Shown: piece by piece, positions 33,358 through 42,181 of the stretch
Layout of the letters: each line of letters opens with the position of its first letter
Position numbering within the stretch: position 1 is the first letter of the stretch
NCBI GenBank assembly: GCA_000158135.1
Contig: DS999533.1
Coordinates: 217,118-281,117, forward strand
Source: Rhodobacteraceae bacterium KLH11
GTDB lineage: Bacteria > Pseudomonadota > Alphaproteobacteria > Rhodobacterales > Rhodobacteraceae
Direction of reading: 5' to 3'
DNA: 64,000 nucleotides
Position numbers and translations under genes: made by a program
The notes under the pieces: model-generated
Databases searched by the model: none
What the model was told of the DNA's origin: nothing
The model's input: only the letters and a program-made list of their open reading frames with translations

Positions 33358-33696
33358 TTGCCGGACGATGAGCTTGTGCTGATCCGCGAGGGCAAAATGC
33401 CCGTCATCGCCAAAAAGATCCGTCACTTCAAAGATCCGTATTTTCTGCAGTTCGCCGGTCAGAAAGCACCGGAAATCAAGGGCAGGCACATCGATCTGAG
33501 CCGGGAACAGGCCAGGGAGACAAACCTCAAACTCGCGAAGGCCGATGCGGCCAGGCTGCCTGAAGGTCTGAAAGAGGGTGATACAGCCCTGGCTGAACAG
33601 TTCGAGAAGGCCCGTGTGGATGCCAGCGTTCGGGCGCGTGAAGCGCATGAGCTGATGCAACAAAAACTGGCTGGTAGCCAGCGGAGCGCAACCTGA
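33358..33696 (+). pseudogene. TraG/VirD4-type coupling protein, C-terminal remnant
   Basis: The frame LPDDELVLIREGKMPVIAKK, then IRHFKDPYF, matches the C-terminal end of VirD4/TraG conjugative coupling ATPases. The Walker motifs and membrane anchor are missing. It begins abruptly after the IS66 debris. The following gene is spaced as in an operon. It indicates that conjugation genes were once next to this site. Confidence 0.6.
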
Positions 33697-33713
33697 GAAA
33701 AGGAGAACCCATC

Positions 33714-34498
33714 ATGGTTTCGAGAGAAGATTACCTTTTGAAGGAAGTTGAGCATTTTGCGCCGTATTCGAAGTTTGATCAGAGTGCGACAACAGATGAG
33801 CGACTGTCTCAGCAGGTTGACGCTGTGATCAAGGACTACCGGCGTATGGGCTATGATACCCCGGCGATTTCTTCAAAGAGCCAGGAGATTGAGGATATCG
33901 CGTCCGCGCGCGTCTCAGAGCATGACAAGCAGTTTCAGCTTGTCGAGGCAATTAAGGAGCAATTTGCCTACCCCGACAGAGAACTGGGGCCTGACACCCG
34001 GTTGATGAAGATTTGGGTGGCCGAGCATATCAACGAAATCAGGCAGACAGAGACGCACCATCCCTACTTCTCGTCTCTCGCGGATAGACCCACAAACTGC
34101 GCGCGCCGGTCTCCGGTGCTGACTGCATCGGGCTTGAGTTCAACGCTCTCGACCAGCTAGCACATGAGACTTTAGTTGGAGTGAATAGCGACAATACTCA
34201 AGGGCGATATGGATACAATGATGATGGTGTTTACGTCGATCGACGCCCTGATTTAAATCGGGAAAACACTGGCGGGGGTTGGGACGACCCTGGATTTGGC
34301 CCTGCAGCGGGTTCTCCTGTTGGCCCTGGGGATTTCCGTGACCCGACCCGTTCTTACGACCTTGGCAACGAACCTTTTACTACAAAGCCGGGGTTTTCAG
34401 TTCCTACGCGGTCCGGATTCGCCCTTCGTGGTGTAGAAGCCGCCGAAGGCCCGGAAGCGGCTGGGCTTGGTGGTTCATCGAGTGGAGGCGGCCGCAGA
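33714..34498 (+). pseudogene. Unknown plasmid protein, frameshifted and cut by IS copy 2
   Basis: An AAGGAG site precedes the ATG at 33714 (MVSREDYLLKEVEHFAPYSK). The first frame runs to 34160. From about 34090 a second frame continues as KLRAPVSGADCIGLEFNALD and on through VGVNSDNTQGRYGYNDDG to a Gly-rich stretch that ends at the IS6 copy at 34499. One indel near 34085-34095 would join both. No family is recognised. It follows the TraG remnant and may belong to the same lost transfer region. Confidence 0.55.
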
Positions 34499-35326
34499 GG
34501 ATGTGTCGCAAACTTTTGGAACGACCATAGGCAGTCAACTACTGGACACACCTATCCTGCGATCTCGGCAAACATCCGAAAACCCGAGGACGTATTGCAG
34601 GGGAATTGCCGCTTCCGGATCATGTTGGCGACCTCGATGCCGTCCAAAGTAGCTGATGCCGATCTGAACGATTTGAACCCACACATGTGCCGTACGCGAC
34701 GCTTGATAAATCGATGATCCTGTTCGATCAGGTTATTCAGATACTTGGACCTGACCGTTTGGATTTTGGCTGGGCAGCCAAACCGATTGAGGATTTTGTT
34801 CACCTCTCGAATGCCCGCTGCGTTGGCGCCACTTTTGTCGATGACGATCTTGCTTGGGATTCCATTTGAAGACAGGGCTTTGGCAAAGAACCTTGCTGCT
34901 GCTGGACGGTTCCTGCGCTCGGACAGCATGAAATCAAGAGTATTTCCTGCCTTGTCGACGGCCCGATAGAGGTACACCCATTTGCCGCGAACACGAATAT
35001 AGGTCTCGTCCATGCGCCATGAACTCAATGTTGGACGCTTTTTTGATTGCGCACGGGCTGCGACGATCGGCGAGTATTTCACAACCCACCTATTCAATGT
35101 GGCATGGTCAACTCGCACACCGCGCTCAGCCATGATCTCTTCCAAGTCACGATATGACACCGTGTACCGCAGATAGAAGAAAACAGCGTACAAAACTGCA
35201 TCCTTGGGGAAATGACAGCCCTTTAACGAGATCATGCTCAAAAAAACCTGTTCGAAATATTTCGACCAGTAAAAACCTCAGATCACGCAGGCTCGTCAAC
35301 TAGACCCCATAGTTTGCGACACATCC
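34499..35326 (-). mobile_element. IS6-family insertion sequence, copy 2 (828 bp)
   Basis: It has the same 16-bp ends as copy 1 (34499-34514 and 35311-35326), the same orientation and apparently the same sequence apart from one extra A near 35242. The flanks (GCCGCAGA left; ACGGCGAG beyond a duplicated end) do not match. It interrupts the unknown gene at 34181-34498 on the left and abuts a thermonuclease remnant on the right, two genes that were not one. This means a deletion or recombination occurred at the IS. Confidence 0.9.
34552..35235 (-). CDS. IS6-family DDE transposase (copy 2)
   Basis: The protein is identical to the transposase of copy 1 from MISLKGCHFP onward (227 residues), with catalytic DETYI, DKSGAN and IEQDHRF motifs. 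It is an intact frame and a likely source of ongoing rearrangement between the two copies. Confidence 0.92.
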   Translation of the reverse strand: MISLKGCHFPKDAVLYAVFFYLRYTVSYRDLEEIMAERGVRVDHATLNRWVVKYSPIVAARAQSKKRPTLSSWRMDETYIRVRGKWVYLYRAVDKAGNTLDFMLSERRNRPAAARFFAKALSSNGIPSKIVIDKSGANAAGIREVNKILNRFGCPAKIQTVRSKYLNNLIEQDHRFIKRRVRHMCGFKSFRSASATLDGIEVANMIRKRQFPCNTSSGFRMFAEIAG

Positions 35327-35348
35327 CCCCATAGTTTGCGACACATCC
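35327..35348. repeat. Second copy of the IS right end (22 bp) directly behind IS copy 2
   Basis: Bases 35327-35348 repeat 35305-35326 exactly, so two IS right ends stand in tandem. It is a scar of an adjacent IS copy that was deleted or of an aberrant transposition. Confidence 0.85.
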
Positions 35349-35500
35349 ACGGCGAGCGCACACATGATTGCTGGGTGGGTATTTGCTACGCGGATGGCGA
35401 GGACGTCGGCGCAGCCGTAATCGCAGCCGGGCATGCTCTCGATTGCGCTCGATATTCCGGTGGCCGGTATAAGAACATCGAAACACCTGCGGCCAGACGG
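35348..35500 (+). pseudogene. Thermonuclease (SNase-like) C-terminal remnant
   Basis: The frame CWVGICYADGEDVGAAVIAA, then GHALDCARYSGGRY, matches the C-terminal part of SNase-like secreted nucleases. The N-terminal catalytic region has been lost at the IS junction. Confidence 0.6.
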
Positions 35501-35521
35501 CCTTCTGCAGTTGTCAGGTCA

Positions 35522-35692
35522 AACGGCGGAGAAATGTACAACAACCCCAGCCCCGGAACCAAAAGGGGTGGGCTGACCACGATCCTTGAAAAATCTCTGG
35601 GGGCAGTTGCCAAAGGCAGCACGGCTCCACTGAGGGATGTCTACTTGTACGCGGAAATGATAACCAAAAAAGGTTTCGTATTCATGGATATT
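35522..35692 (+). pseudogene. UxaA/GarD-type altronate/galactarate dehydratase fragment
   Basis: NPSPGTKRGGLTTILEKSLG, then AVAKGSTAPLRDVYLYAE and GFVFMD, is a conserved internal segment of UxaA-family dehydratases. Only about 57 codons remain, in the same frame as the thermonuclease scrap by chance. Confidence 0.65.
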
Positions 35693-35892
35693 CGAGCGCT
35701 GTTTTACTCTTTGTGCAAAAGTTTTCCCCTGCGTGCAATATCGAAAAGTAAAATCGGTAAACGGGTAGACTTTTTATTGTGATTTTGTGACGCTGAATTA
35801 ACGGTGGCAGGAATTAATTTTCTGTCTACGCTAATGCAAGCATAGCTTGCAAATCTATAAAGCGCGTCTTTGCTAAAGAGGGTGGATCAAAA

Positions 35893-37596
35893 ATGTCTTC
35901 GCCACGGGTTGATATTGAAGTTCAAAAAATCTCGAAATCATCAAAATCAAAGAAGAAGGTGTCGGGCACAAGTCACGAAACCTCACGAGAACCCCCACCA
36001 CATCCTAAAAAAATTAACGTGAACGAGATGACAGAAGAATCAGAAATGGAGACCGCGGAAAGCTATCAAAATTTATTTAACATACTCGAAAAATACGAAA
36101 ATATTGTTTTTGACCTGGGTGATGTGATTTTAGATTGGGATTCCACTCACGAGACATCAATTACGATGGGGGTAAATGATTTAAGAAAACTGCTATGTCA
36201 CCCTATTTGGCAAGACTTAGAGAGAGGAGTTATAAGCCGAAAACTCGCGCTTACTCTGCTTAGCAGCGAGCTACAGACTCCCTACGAAAAATTGAACGAG
36301 ATTCTAGAGTTAAGCATCGCTAGCTTGCGGGCCAATAATTCACTCCTGAGCGTGTTAAAAACCTTACATCAGAAGAATAAAAAAATACTCTGCGTTTCAA
36401 ATATAGATATGGATTCATTTTTACTTCTATTTCGGAATTTTGAGTTTTGGGGTTATTTCGACAGTATTTATGTTTCCTCCTTGTTGCAATTAAGGAAGCC
36501 AAATAGCGATATTTTTGAGTACATCGTTTCAAACTCTTCCTTGCGCGTGGAAGATACCGTTTTTGTTGATGATAAGGTTGAAAACCTTAAGCAAGCAGCA
36601 AAATTGGGTTTAAACACCGTAAAATACTCTCGTCAAGGATTCACGCATCGTGTCACCGAAAGACAGGGTTCCGGGAAACGCAAATTACTTACTACTGTTG
36701 ACGAGAATAGAAGAAAAATGGGGCGTTCATATTTGAATAAACGTCTGCGGGATTTCCCGCTTTGCAGAAGTTGTGTTGGCAATGATGTCGAGTTAATTGC
36801 TAGTTCTGATTTCTCTCGAGAGATATTCTCGACTGCTGTGATTTTGCACTCCCTGTCGTCCCTCCCTGAAGACGTCGTTGAAGCAATGTCTCAAGAGATG
36901 TTGAAGCACGACGGGAAAAACAAACTCCGTTGGTGCTTTTACAAAAATGAAGCGCGACCAGCGGGATTTCCTGATGATCTAGATACGACCTCAATGATTT
37001 TATCATTCCTGGTAAGCAGTGGTAAGATGACAAAGGAAGAAATCTGCGACCTGACAGAGGAAATGATAAGTAATAGGAATAAAGATGGAATAATTCAGGT
37101 ATATTTCGATGATACCCGACCCAGAGTCGACGCCATTGTCGCTACAAATGTTCTTTATCTGTTAAACCAAGTAAGTCTCGGATCCAGAGAAGAGCTGGTA
37201 GAGACAGAGGACTTTATTTTTGATTTCCTGACCAATGATAAATACCTTGAAGGTACACGGTACTACCCGGCTCCTGATGTGTTTTTGTTCTTTTTATCCA
37301 GGTTAGTTGTTGATTTTCCTGGCAGGTACAAAAGGTTTTCAAAACCTCTTTCTGAGCGACTCATATCACGTGTCGACCTTACTCCTTTTCCGCTTGAGCG
37401 TGCGTTGAGGGTTATTGCGATGAGGAATTTGGGAATAATAAACCGTACGGATTTTCTTAAATTGATGGACAGCCAGCTGGAGGATGGGGGCTGGCCGATG
37501 TACGGGCTATTCATTGCTCCGACTTCAAACACTTACTTCGGAAGCAGAGAGCTTTCCTCTTCTTTCGCTCTCGAGGCAATGAACCTGATGAACTAG
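35893..37596 (+). CDS. HAD-terpene cyclase fusion, drimenol-synthase-like
   Basis: The 567-residue protein has a Lys/Ser-rich N-terminal leader (1-60), a HAD phosphatase-like domain (about 68-240; nucleophile in VFDLGDVILDWD, acidic motif VFVDDKVENLKQAA) and a class II terpene-cyclase beta-type domain with the DxDTT acid motif in DDLDTTSM (about 358-365) and a QW-like SQLEDGGWPMYG near the end. This layout is that of bacterial bifunctional drimenol synthases, which cyclise farnesyl diphosphate by protonation and then remove the diphosphate. The FPP synthase gene follows. The DNA is visibly more A+T-rich than its neighbours, which suggests separate acquisition. The exact product cannot be read from sequence. 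Confidence 0.78.
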   Translation: MSSPRVDIEVQKISKSSKSKKKVSGTSHETSREPPPHPKKINVNEMTEESEMETAESYQNLFNILEKYENIVFDLGDVILDWDSTHETSITMGVNDLRKLLCHPIWQDLERGVISRKLALTLLSSELQTPYEKLNEILELSIASLRANNSLLSVLKTLHQKNKKILCVSNIDMDSFLLLFRNFEFWGYFDSIYVSSLLQLRKPNSDIFEYIVSNSSLRVEDTVFVDDKVENLKQAAKLGLNTVKYSRQGFTHRVTERQGSGKRKLLTTVDENRRKMGRSYLNKRLRDFPLCRSCVGNDVELIASSDFSREIFSTAVILHSLSSLPEDVVEAMSQEMLKHDGKNKLRWCFYKNEARPAGFPDDLDTTSMILSFLVSSGKMTKEEICDLTEEMISNRNKDGIIQVYFDDTRPRVDAIVATNVLYLLNQVSLGSREELVETEDFIFDFLTNDKYLEGTRYYPAPDVFLFFLSRLVVDFPGRYKRFSKPLSERLISRVDLTPFPLERALRVIAMRNLGIINRTDFLKLMDSQLEDGGWPMYGLFIAPTSNTYFGSRELSSSFALEAMNLMN

Positions 37597-37722
37597 CTGG
37601 AAGAATAAGAACGGAGGAAACACACACGTATGAACAATTCCTGAATCTCTAACGGTCTGCGTGCCAACATCAAGAAATCACGGGATTTTTACGCATCGAC
37701 CTAAACGTTCTGGGGTTAAAGT

Positions 37723-38628
37723 ATGACACCCGATTTGAAAACCCACATGGCGGTTCAAGCTATACGCATAGAAACTAGGCTAGATCATCTTCTGGGCGGG
37801 TCTGAGTTCCTCGAAAGCAATAAAAGTCCGCCTAGACTGTTGGCGGCGATGCGTCACGGCGTCCTGAATGGAGGTAAGCGATTAAGACCTGTATTAGTCC
37901 TAGAGTGCGCCGCACTTTTGGGTCGCTGTGATGAAGGTGTACTTGACGTTGCTTGCGCATTGGAACTCATTCACTGTTATTCCCTTGTGCATGACGATCT
38001 GCCAGCTATGGACAACGACGATTTGCGCAGAGGAAAGCCGACCGTTCATAGGGCTTTTGACGAAGCAACTGGAATCTTAGCCGGCGACGCGCTTTTGACG
38101 CTTGCGTTTGACGTTATCGGTCAAGAAGCAGCCCATCCAGATGCCACCATACGCCTCCAACTTTCGCGAGAGCTTTCAAAAGCATCGGGTGTTGTTGGCA
38201 TGGCAGGCGGACAGATGCTCGACCTGCAAGCCGAGCATTGCGATAGGACAGAAATCGAGATCTATAAGTTTCATGCAATGAAGACCGGAGCGCTGCTTCG
38301 CTACGCTTGCAGAGCTGGTGCTATTTTGGCTGACGCGTCCAACGACAATATCGATCGGTTGACCCGGTTCGGTACAACAATTGGATTATCGTTTCAAATT
38401 GCAGACGATCTTCTGGATGTGGTCGCAAGCCCGGAAGAACTAGGCAAGGCGACAGGCAAGGATGCAGACGCAGGAAAAGCCACGCTTGTTGGGCTATGGG
38501 GCGTTGAAAGATCTCGGAAAGAACTCGATTGGCTTTTAGCTGATGCCAAAGAACTCCTGGAGCCGTTTGGAGCTACGGCAGAAACGCTCAACTCAATCGC
38601 AGCTTTCATTGCCACCCGCTCAAGTTGA
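37723..38628 (+). CDS. ispA: Farnesyl diphosphate synthase (IspA-type polyprenyl synthase)
   Basis: The 301-residue protein has GGKRLRP, the first aspartate-rich motif DDLPAMDND and the second DDLLD, with the spacing of bacterial IspA enzymes. The length is normal. It condenses IPP and DMAPP to farnesyl diphosphate. Its place between the HAD-cyclase and the mevalonate operon makes it the supplier of the cyclase substrate. A 243-bp gap without recognised signals separates it from mvaA. Confidence 0.88.
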   Translation: MTPDLKTHMAVQAIRIETRLDHLLGGSEFLESNKSPPRLLAAMRHGVLNGGKRLRPVLVLECAALLGRCDEGVLDVACALELIHCYSLVHDDLPAMDNDDLRRGKPTVHRAFDEATGILAGDALLTLAFDVIGQEAAHPDATIRLQLSRELSKASGVVGMAGGQMLDLQAEHCDRTEIEIYKFHAMKTGALLRYACRAGAILADASNDNIDRLTRFGTTIGLSFQIADDLLDVVASPEELGKATGKDADAGKATLVGLWGVERSRKELDWLLADAKELLEPFGATAETLNSIAAFIATRSS

Positions 38629-38871
38629 CAGAGGTGCCGGTCGCTAAATCGGTAGATCTCAAAGTGATCCTGCACAGCAATCGAGCTTAGGCGCAAATGC
38701 GGTCTTTGGTGGCCCCGCAGGTCGTGTCCAGGCCAAAACATGAACTCAACACTCGGCCATACGTAGGAGATATCAACTTCAACAGTGGGAAATGTCGTAT
38801 AAAGCCATGAAAATAAACTATCTTTTGCTTCTGAAAACGCAACAACCACAGCATGCGCAAAGGGGAAAGTT

Positions 38872-39957
38872 TTGACAAGTTTTGAGACACGCGACGGCGA
38901 TACGACATCGGTTCAAAGCCGGAAGAATAACCTTGATCCGTTCACACCCATCCCAACTCAATGGGTGGGTCCAATCGAAATTAATGGGGAGCATGTCGAT
39001 GAGAAAATCAGCGTTCCTCTTGCAACATTTGAAACACCACTGTGGCCGTCTACGGCCCGCGGAGCTCGAGTTTCGCAGCATTCGGGTGGGATACGCTGCA
39101 CATTGGTCGACGAACGGATGTCGCGCTCAATCATGCTGCGCGCTCAAAACGGGACGGTTGCTCGATCAGCTTGGAAAGCACTTGCTGCACGTAAGGATGA
39201 GATTGCAGAAGTCATTGCGACAACGGGTCGATTTGTTCGACTGCTTTCAATGAATAGTCAGATCATTGGGAACCTGATCTATATTCGAATGGAGTGCAGT
39301 ACCGGAGATGCTTCCGGCCACAACATGGTGACGAAATCCGCGGACACAGTTATCGAATGGATTCTGCGGCAACACCCGGAGCTGGACTATGCAAGCATTT
39401 CTGGCAACTACTGCTGCGATAAGAAAACCTCTGCCGTAAACGGCATTCTTGGCCGTGGAAAGTACGTCATTGCCGAAATTGAAATACCCCGGGAAGTAGC
39501 CACTCGCATGCTGCGCACCACGCCGGAAAGGATGGCTCAACTCAATTTGGAGAAAAATCTGATTGGTGGGACTGTTGCAGGGTCTTTGCGCAGTGCCAAC
39601 GCTCATTTTGCAAACATGCTTTTGGCTTTTTATCTGGCGACTGGCCAGGACGCAGCAAATATCGTCGAAGGAAGCCAGGGGATTGTTCATTGCGAGGCGC
39701 GCGATGAAGCACTCTACTTTTCTTGCACACTGCCAAATCTGATTGTTGGAACTGTCGGTAATGGCAAGAACAACCCACAGGTGAACGCTCACCTGGAACG
39801 TCTGGGTTGCCGCGAGGAAAGGACCCACGGAGAAAATGCGCGCAGACTTGCTTGTATTTGTGCTGCAACCGTTCTGTGCGGAGAACTGTCGCTGATGGCA
39901 GCTCAAACTAATCCTGGCGAACTAATGCGAGCACACATCAAGATGGAACGAGCATGA
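38872..39957 (+). CDS. mvaA: Hydroxymethylglutaryl-CoA reductase
   Basis: The gene starts with TTG at 38872 behind AAAGGGGAAAG. The 361-residue soluble enzyme shows substrate and NADPH-site motifs of HMG-CoA reductases: VPLATFETPLWPS, CSTGDASGHNMVTKSAD, SGNYCCDKKTSAVNGILGRG and GTVGNGKNNP. The pattern is class I-like without membrane anchor, as in Paracoccus zeaxanthinifaciens. It makes mevalonate, the committed step. Its stop overlaps the idi start (ATGA). Confidence 0.9.
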   Translation: MTSFETRDGDTTSVQSRKNNLDPFTPIPTQWVGPIEINGEHVDEKISVPLATFETPLWPSTARGARVSQHSGGIRCTLVDERMSRSIMLRAQNGTVARSAWKALAARKDEIAEVIATTGRFVRLLSMNSQIIGNLIYIRMECSTGDASGHNMVTKSADTVIEWILRQHPELDYASISGNYCCDKKTSAVNGILGRGKYVIAEIEIPREVATRMLRTTPERMAQLNLEKNLIGGTVAGSLRSANAHFANMLLAFYLATGQDAANIVEGSQGIVHCEARDEALYFSCTLPNLIVGTVGNGKNNPQVNAHLERLGCREERTHGENARRLACICAATVLCGELSLMAAQTNPGELMRAHIKMERA

Positions 39958-41003
39958 CTGATCATCCTTCAAATCATGCTGTCTCTAGCCGTAAACACGA
40001 CCATTTGCGCATTATTGCTTCGGATTCGGGTGTCGAACGCCATACAGGCGGCTTTGACAGCCTGCGCTTAAACCACCGGGCAATGCCCGAGCTTGATTGG
40101 GACAGTGTCGAAACGCATGCGCAGTTCCTTGGGAAGAGGCTCAGCTTTCCGCTTCTCATTTCCTCAATGACTGGTGGAGACGGTGAACATATATATAGAA
40201 TTAACAAGAACTTAGCTGAGGCAGCAGAAGCTACAGGGGTGGCGATGGCAGTCGGCTCTCAGCGAGTGATGTTCACCAACACTCAAGCTCGCGCAAGTTT
40301 CGAACTACGCGAATTTGCACCGGAAACCGTTCTGATCTCAAATATAGGGGCGGTTCAACTGAATACTGGTATTGGCCTTGAGGAGTGTTCCGAAGCGGTC
40401 GACGTATTAGATGCAGATGGACTTTATCTCCACTTGAACCCTTTGCAAGAAGCTGTGCAGCCCGAAGGCGATCGGGATTTTTCTGGTATTGCAGCGGCAA
40501 TCGCTCAGTTGGTTCCGGACATGCGGGTACCGGTATTGCTGAAGGAGGTTGGCTCTGGCCTTTCAGCCTCCGACATCAGGCTTGGACTAGCAGCTGGGAT
40601 TCGCCATTTTGATGTGGCCGGTCGGGGAGGAACATCCTGGAGCAGGATTGAGTACCATCGCAGGGAAGCGGCCTCAGACGATCTTGGATTGGTATTTCAA
40701 GATTGGGGATTAACAACGGTTGAGGCTCTGCTCGCGGCACGGCCAATTCTTGAGAGCAGTAAAGAGCATGCAACGTTGATAGCCAGCGGCGGGATTCGTT
40801 CAGGCATCGACATGGCAAAATCCATCATTTTAGGAGCTGATTTGTGCGGTCTCGCCGCCCCGTTTCTTTCGGCCGCTCAAATATCGCGCGATGCGGTGAT
40901 CGAAAAGATCCAACAACTGCATCGCGAGTTTCGAACCGCAATGTTCTTACTTGGGTGTTCGGATTGTATGGCTCTGAAGAAAAACGGGAGGTTTTTGAAA
41001 TGA
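39954..41003 (+). CDS. fni: Type 2 isopentenyl-diphosphate isomerase (FMN-dependent)
   Basis: The 349-residue protein has the type 2 IDI pattern: RKHDHLRI near the start, SSMTGGDGEHIYRINKNLAE, MAVGSQRVMF, LHLNPLQEAVQPEGDRDF, DVAGRGGTSWSRIE and SGGIRSGIDMAKSI. It interconverts IPP and DMAPP using FMN. It overlaps mvaA by 4 bp and hcs by 4 bp, so the operon is translationally coupled. Confidence 0.92.
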   Translation: MTDHPSNHAVSSRKHDHLRIIASDSGVERHTGGFDSLRLNHRAMPELDWDSVETHAQFLGKRLSFPLLISSMTGGDGEHIYRINKNLAEAAEATGVAMAVGSQRVMFTNTQARASFELREFAPETVLISNIGAVQLNTGIGLEECSEAVDVLDADGLYLHLNPLQEAVQPEGDRDFSGIAAAIAQLVPDMRVPVLLKEVGSGLSASDIRLGLAAGIRHFDVAGRGGTSWSRIEYHRREAASDDLGLVFQDWGLTTVEALLAARPILESSKEHATLIASGGIRSGIDMAKSIILGADLCGLAAPFLSAAQISRDAVIEKIQQLHREFRTAMFLLGCSDCMALKKNGRFLK

Positions 41004-42181
41004 CGAGTGGAGCGAAAAACGTGAAGGTTGGGATAGATTCATTAAGTTTTTTTGTGCCTGGAGCTTATCTTGAACTGGAAGCGTTGGCAGAACGTCACGG
41101 AGTCAACCCTGATAAGTTTGAAGTTGGTCTTGGGCAAAAAAAGATCGCGTTGACGGGCTTTGATGAGGACGTCGTTACCTTGGCGGCCGAAGCAGCCTTG
41201 CCAATACTTGATGCCGAAGGCGTCGAAGGGATCGACACGCTTCTCTTTGCAACGGAAACTGGCATTGATCAGTCAAAGGCGGCCGGCGTCTACGTTCATA
41301 GACTCTTGAACCTCTCCCCCAACTGCCGAACTGTTGAGCTCAAACAAGCATGCTATTCGGCAACGGCCGCACTTCAAATGGCCTGTGGATATGTGTCGAG
41401 GAATCCTGAAAAAAAAGTACTCGTAGTTGCTTCTGACGTGTCGCGTTACGATTTGGATTCTGCAGCAGAAGCGACCCAGGGGTGTGGCGCAGTAGCCATG
41501 CTGGTTTCTGTCAGTCCAAAACTTCTGACGCTCGACCCGGTAGCTGGCTGTTTTACAGAAGATATAATGGACTTCTGGAGGCCAAATTATCGTAAGACAC
41601 CATTGGTTGATGGTAAGTATTCAACCCTTCGCTATCTAAACGCTCTTGAGCAATGTTGGAAGGACTACCAAAAAAATGGGGGCAGAGCGTATGGGGAGTT
41701 TGTCCAATTCTGCTACCATCTACCATTTTCGCGAATGGGGGAAAAAGGCCATCGCCATCTCGCCAAGTTGGCCAATGGGGAGCCAAATTTAGACCGGTGC
41801 AAGGCGAGCTTGGTCTATAATCGCGAAGTCGGGAATTGTTATGCTGCGTCGCTCTATATGGGGTTGGCATCAGCTCTGGAAAACACAGAGATCGATCTGA
41901 CAGGAAAGCCTATCGGCCTTTACAGTTACGGTTCAGGCGCTGTTGCAGAGTTTTTTGCTGCCGAGGTGCAACCCGGTTACGGGGATCATCTATTGAAGAA
42001 GCGGCATAAGGCGCTCTTAGACGATCGTAAAGCAGTCAGCTATGATACCTATCTCTCTCTCAGAGCAGTGCCCGACCCACAAGACGGAAGCAGTGTCGAA
42101 ATGCCTCGACTAGCCAGAGGGCGGTATAGACTGGCTAAAATTGACAAGCACAAACGTCATTATGTCAATGCTTCCAGCTAA
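41000..42181 (+). CDS. hcs: Hydroxymethylglutaryl-CoA synthase
   Basis: The start is ATG 41000, overlapping the idi stop, with GGGAGG 8 bases upstream; longer upstream frames are not homologous. The 393-residue protein has the bacterial HMGS features: KFEVGLGQKKIAL, the catalytic-Cys region ELKQACYSATAALQMA, VASDVSRYDLDSAAEATQG, and the His region FCYHLPFSRMGEKGHRHL. It condenses acetoacetyl-CoA with acetyl-CoA. Confidence 0.9.
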   Translation: MTSGAKNVKVGIDSLSFFVPGAYLELEALAERHGVNPDKFEVGLGQKKIALTGFDEDVVTLAAEAALPILDAEGVEGIDTLLFATETGIDQSKAAGVYVHRLLNLSPNCRTVELKQACYSATAALQMACGYVSRNPEKKVLVVASDVSRYDLDSAAEATQGCGAVAMLVSVSPKLLTLDPVAGCFTEDIMDFWRPNYRKTPLVDGKYSTLRYLNALEQCWKDYQKNGGRAYGEFVQFCYHLPFSRMGEKGHRHLAKLANGEPNLDRCKASLVYNREVGNCYAASLYMGLASALENTEIDLTGKPIGLYSYGSGAVAEFFAAEVQPGYGDHLLKKRHKALLDDRKAVSYDTYLSLRAVPDPQDGSSVEMPRLARGRYRLAKIDKHKRHYVNASS

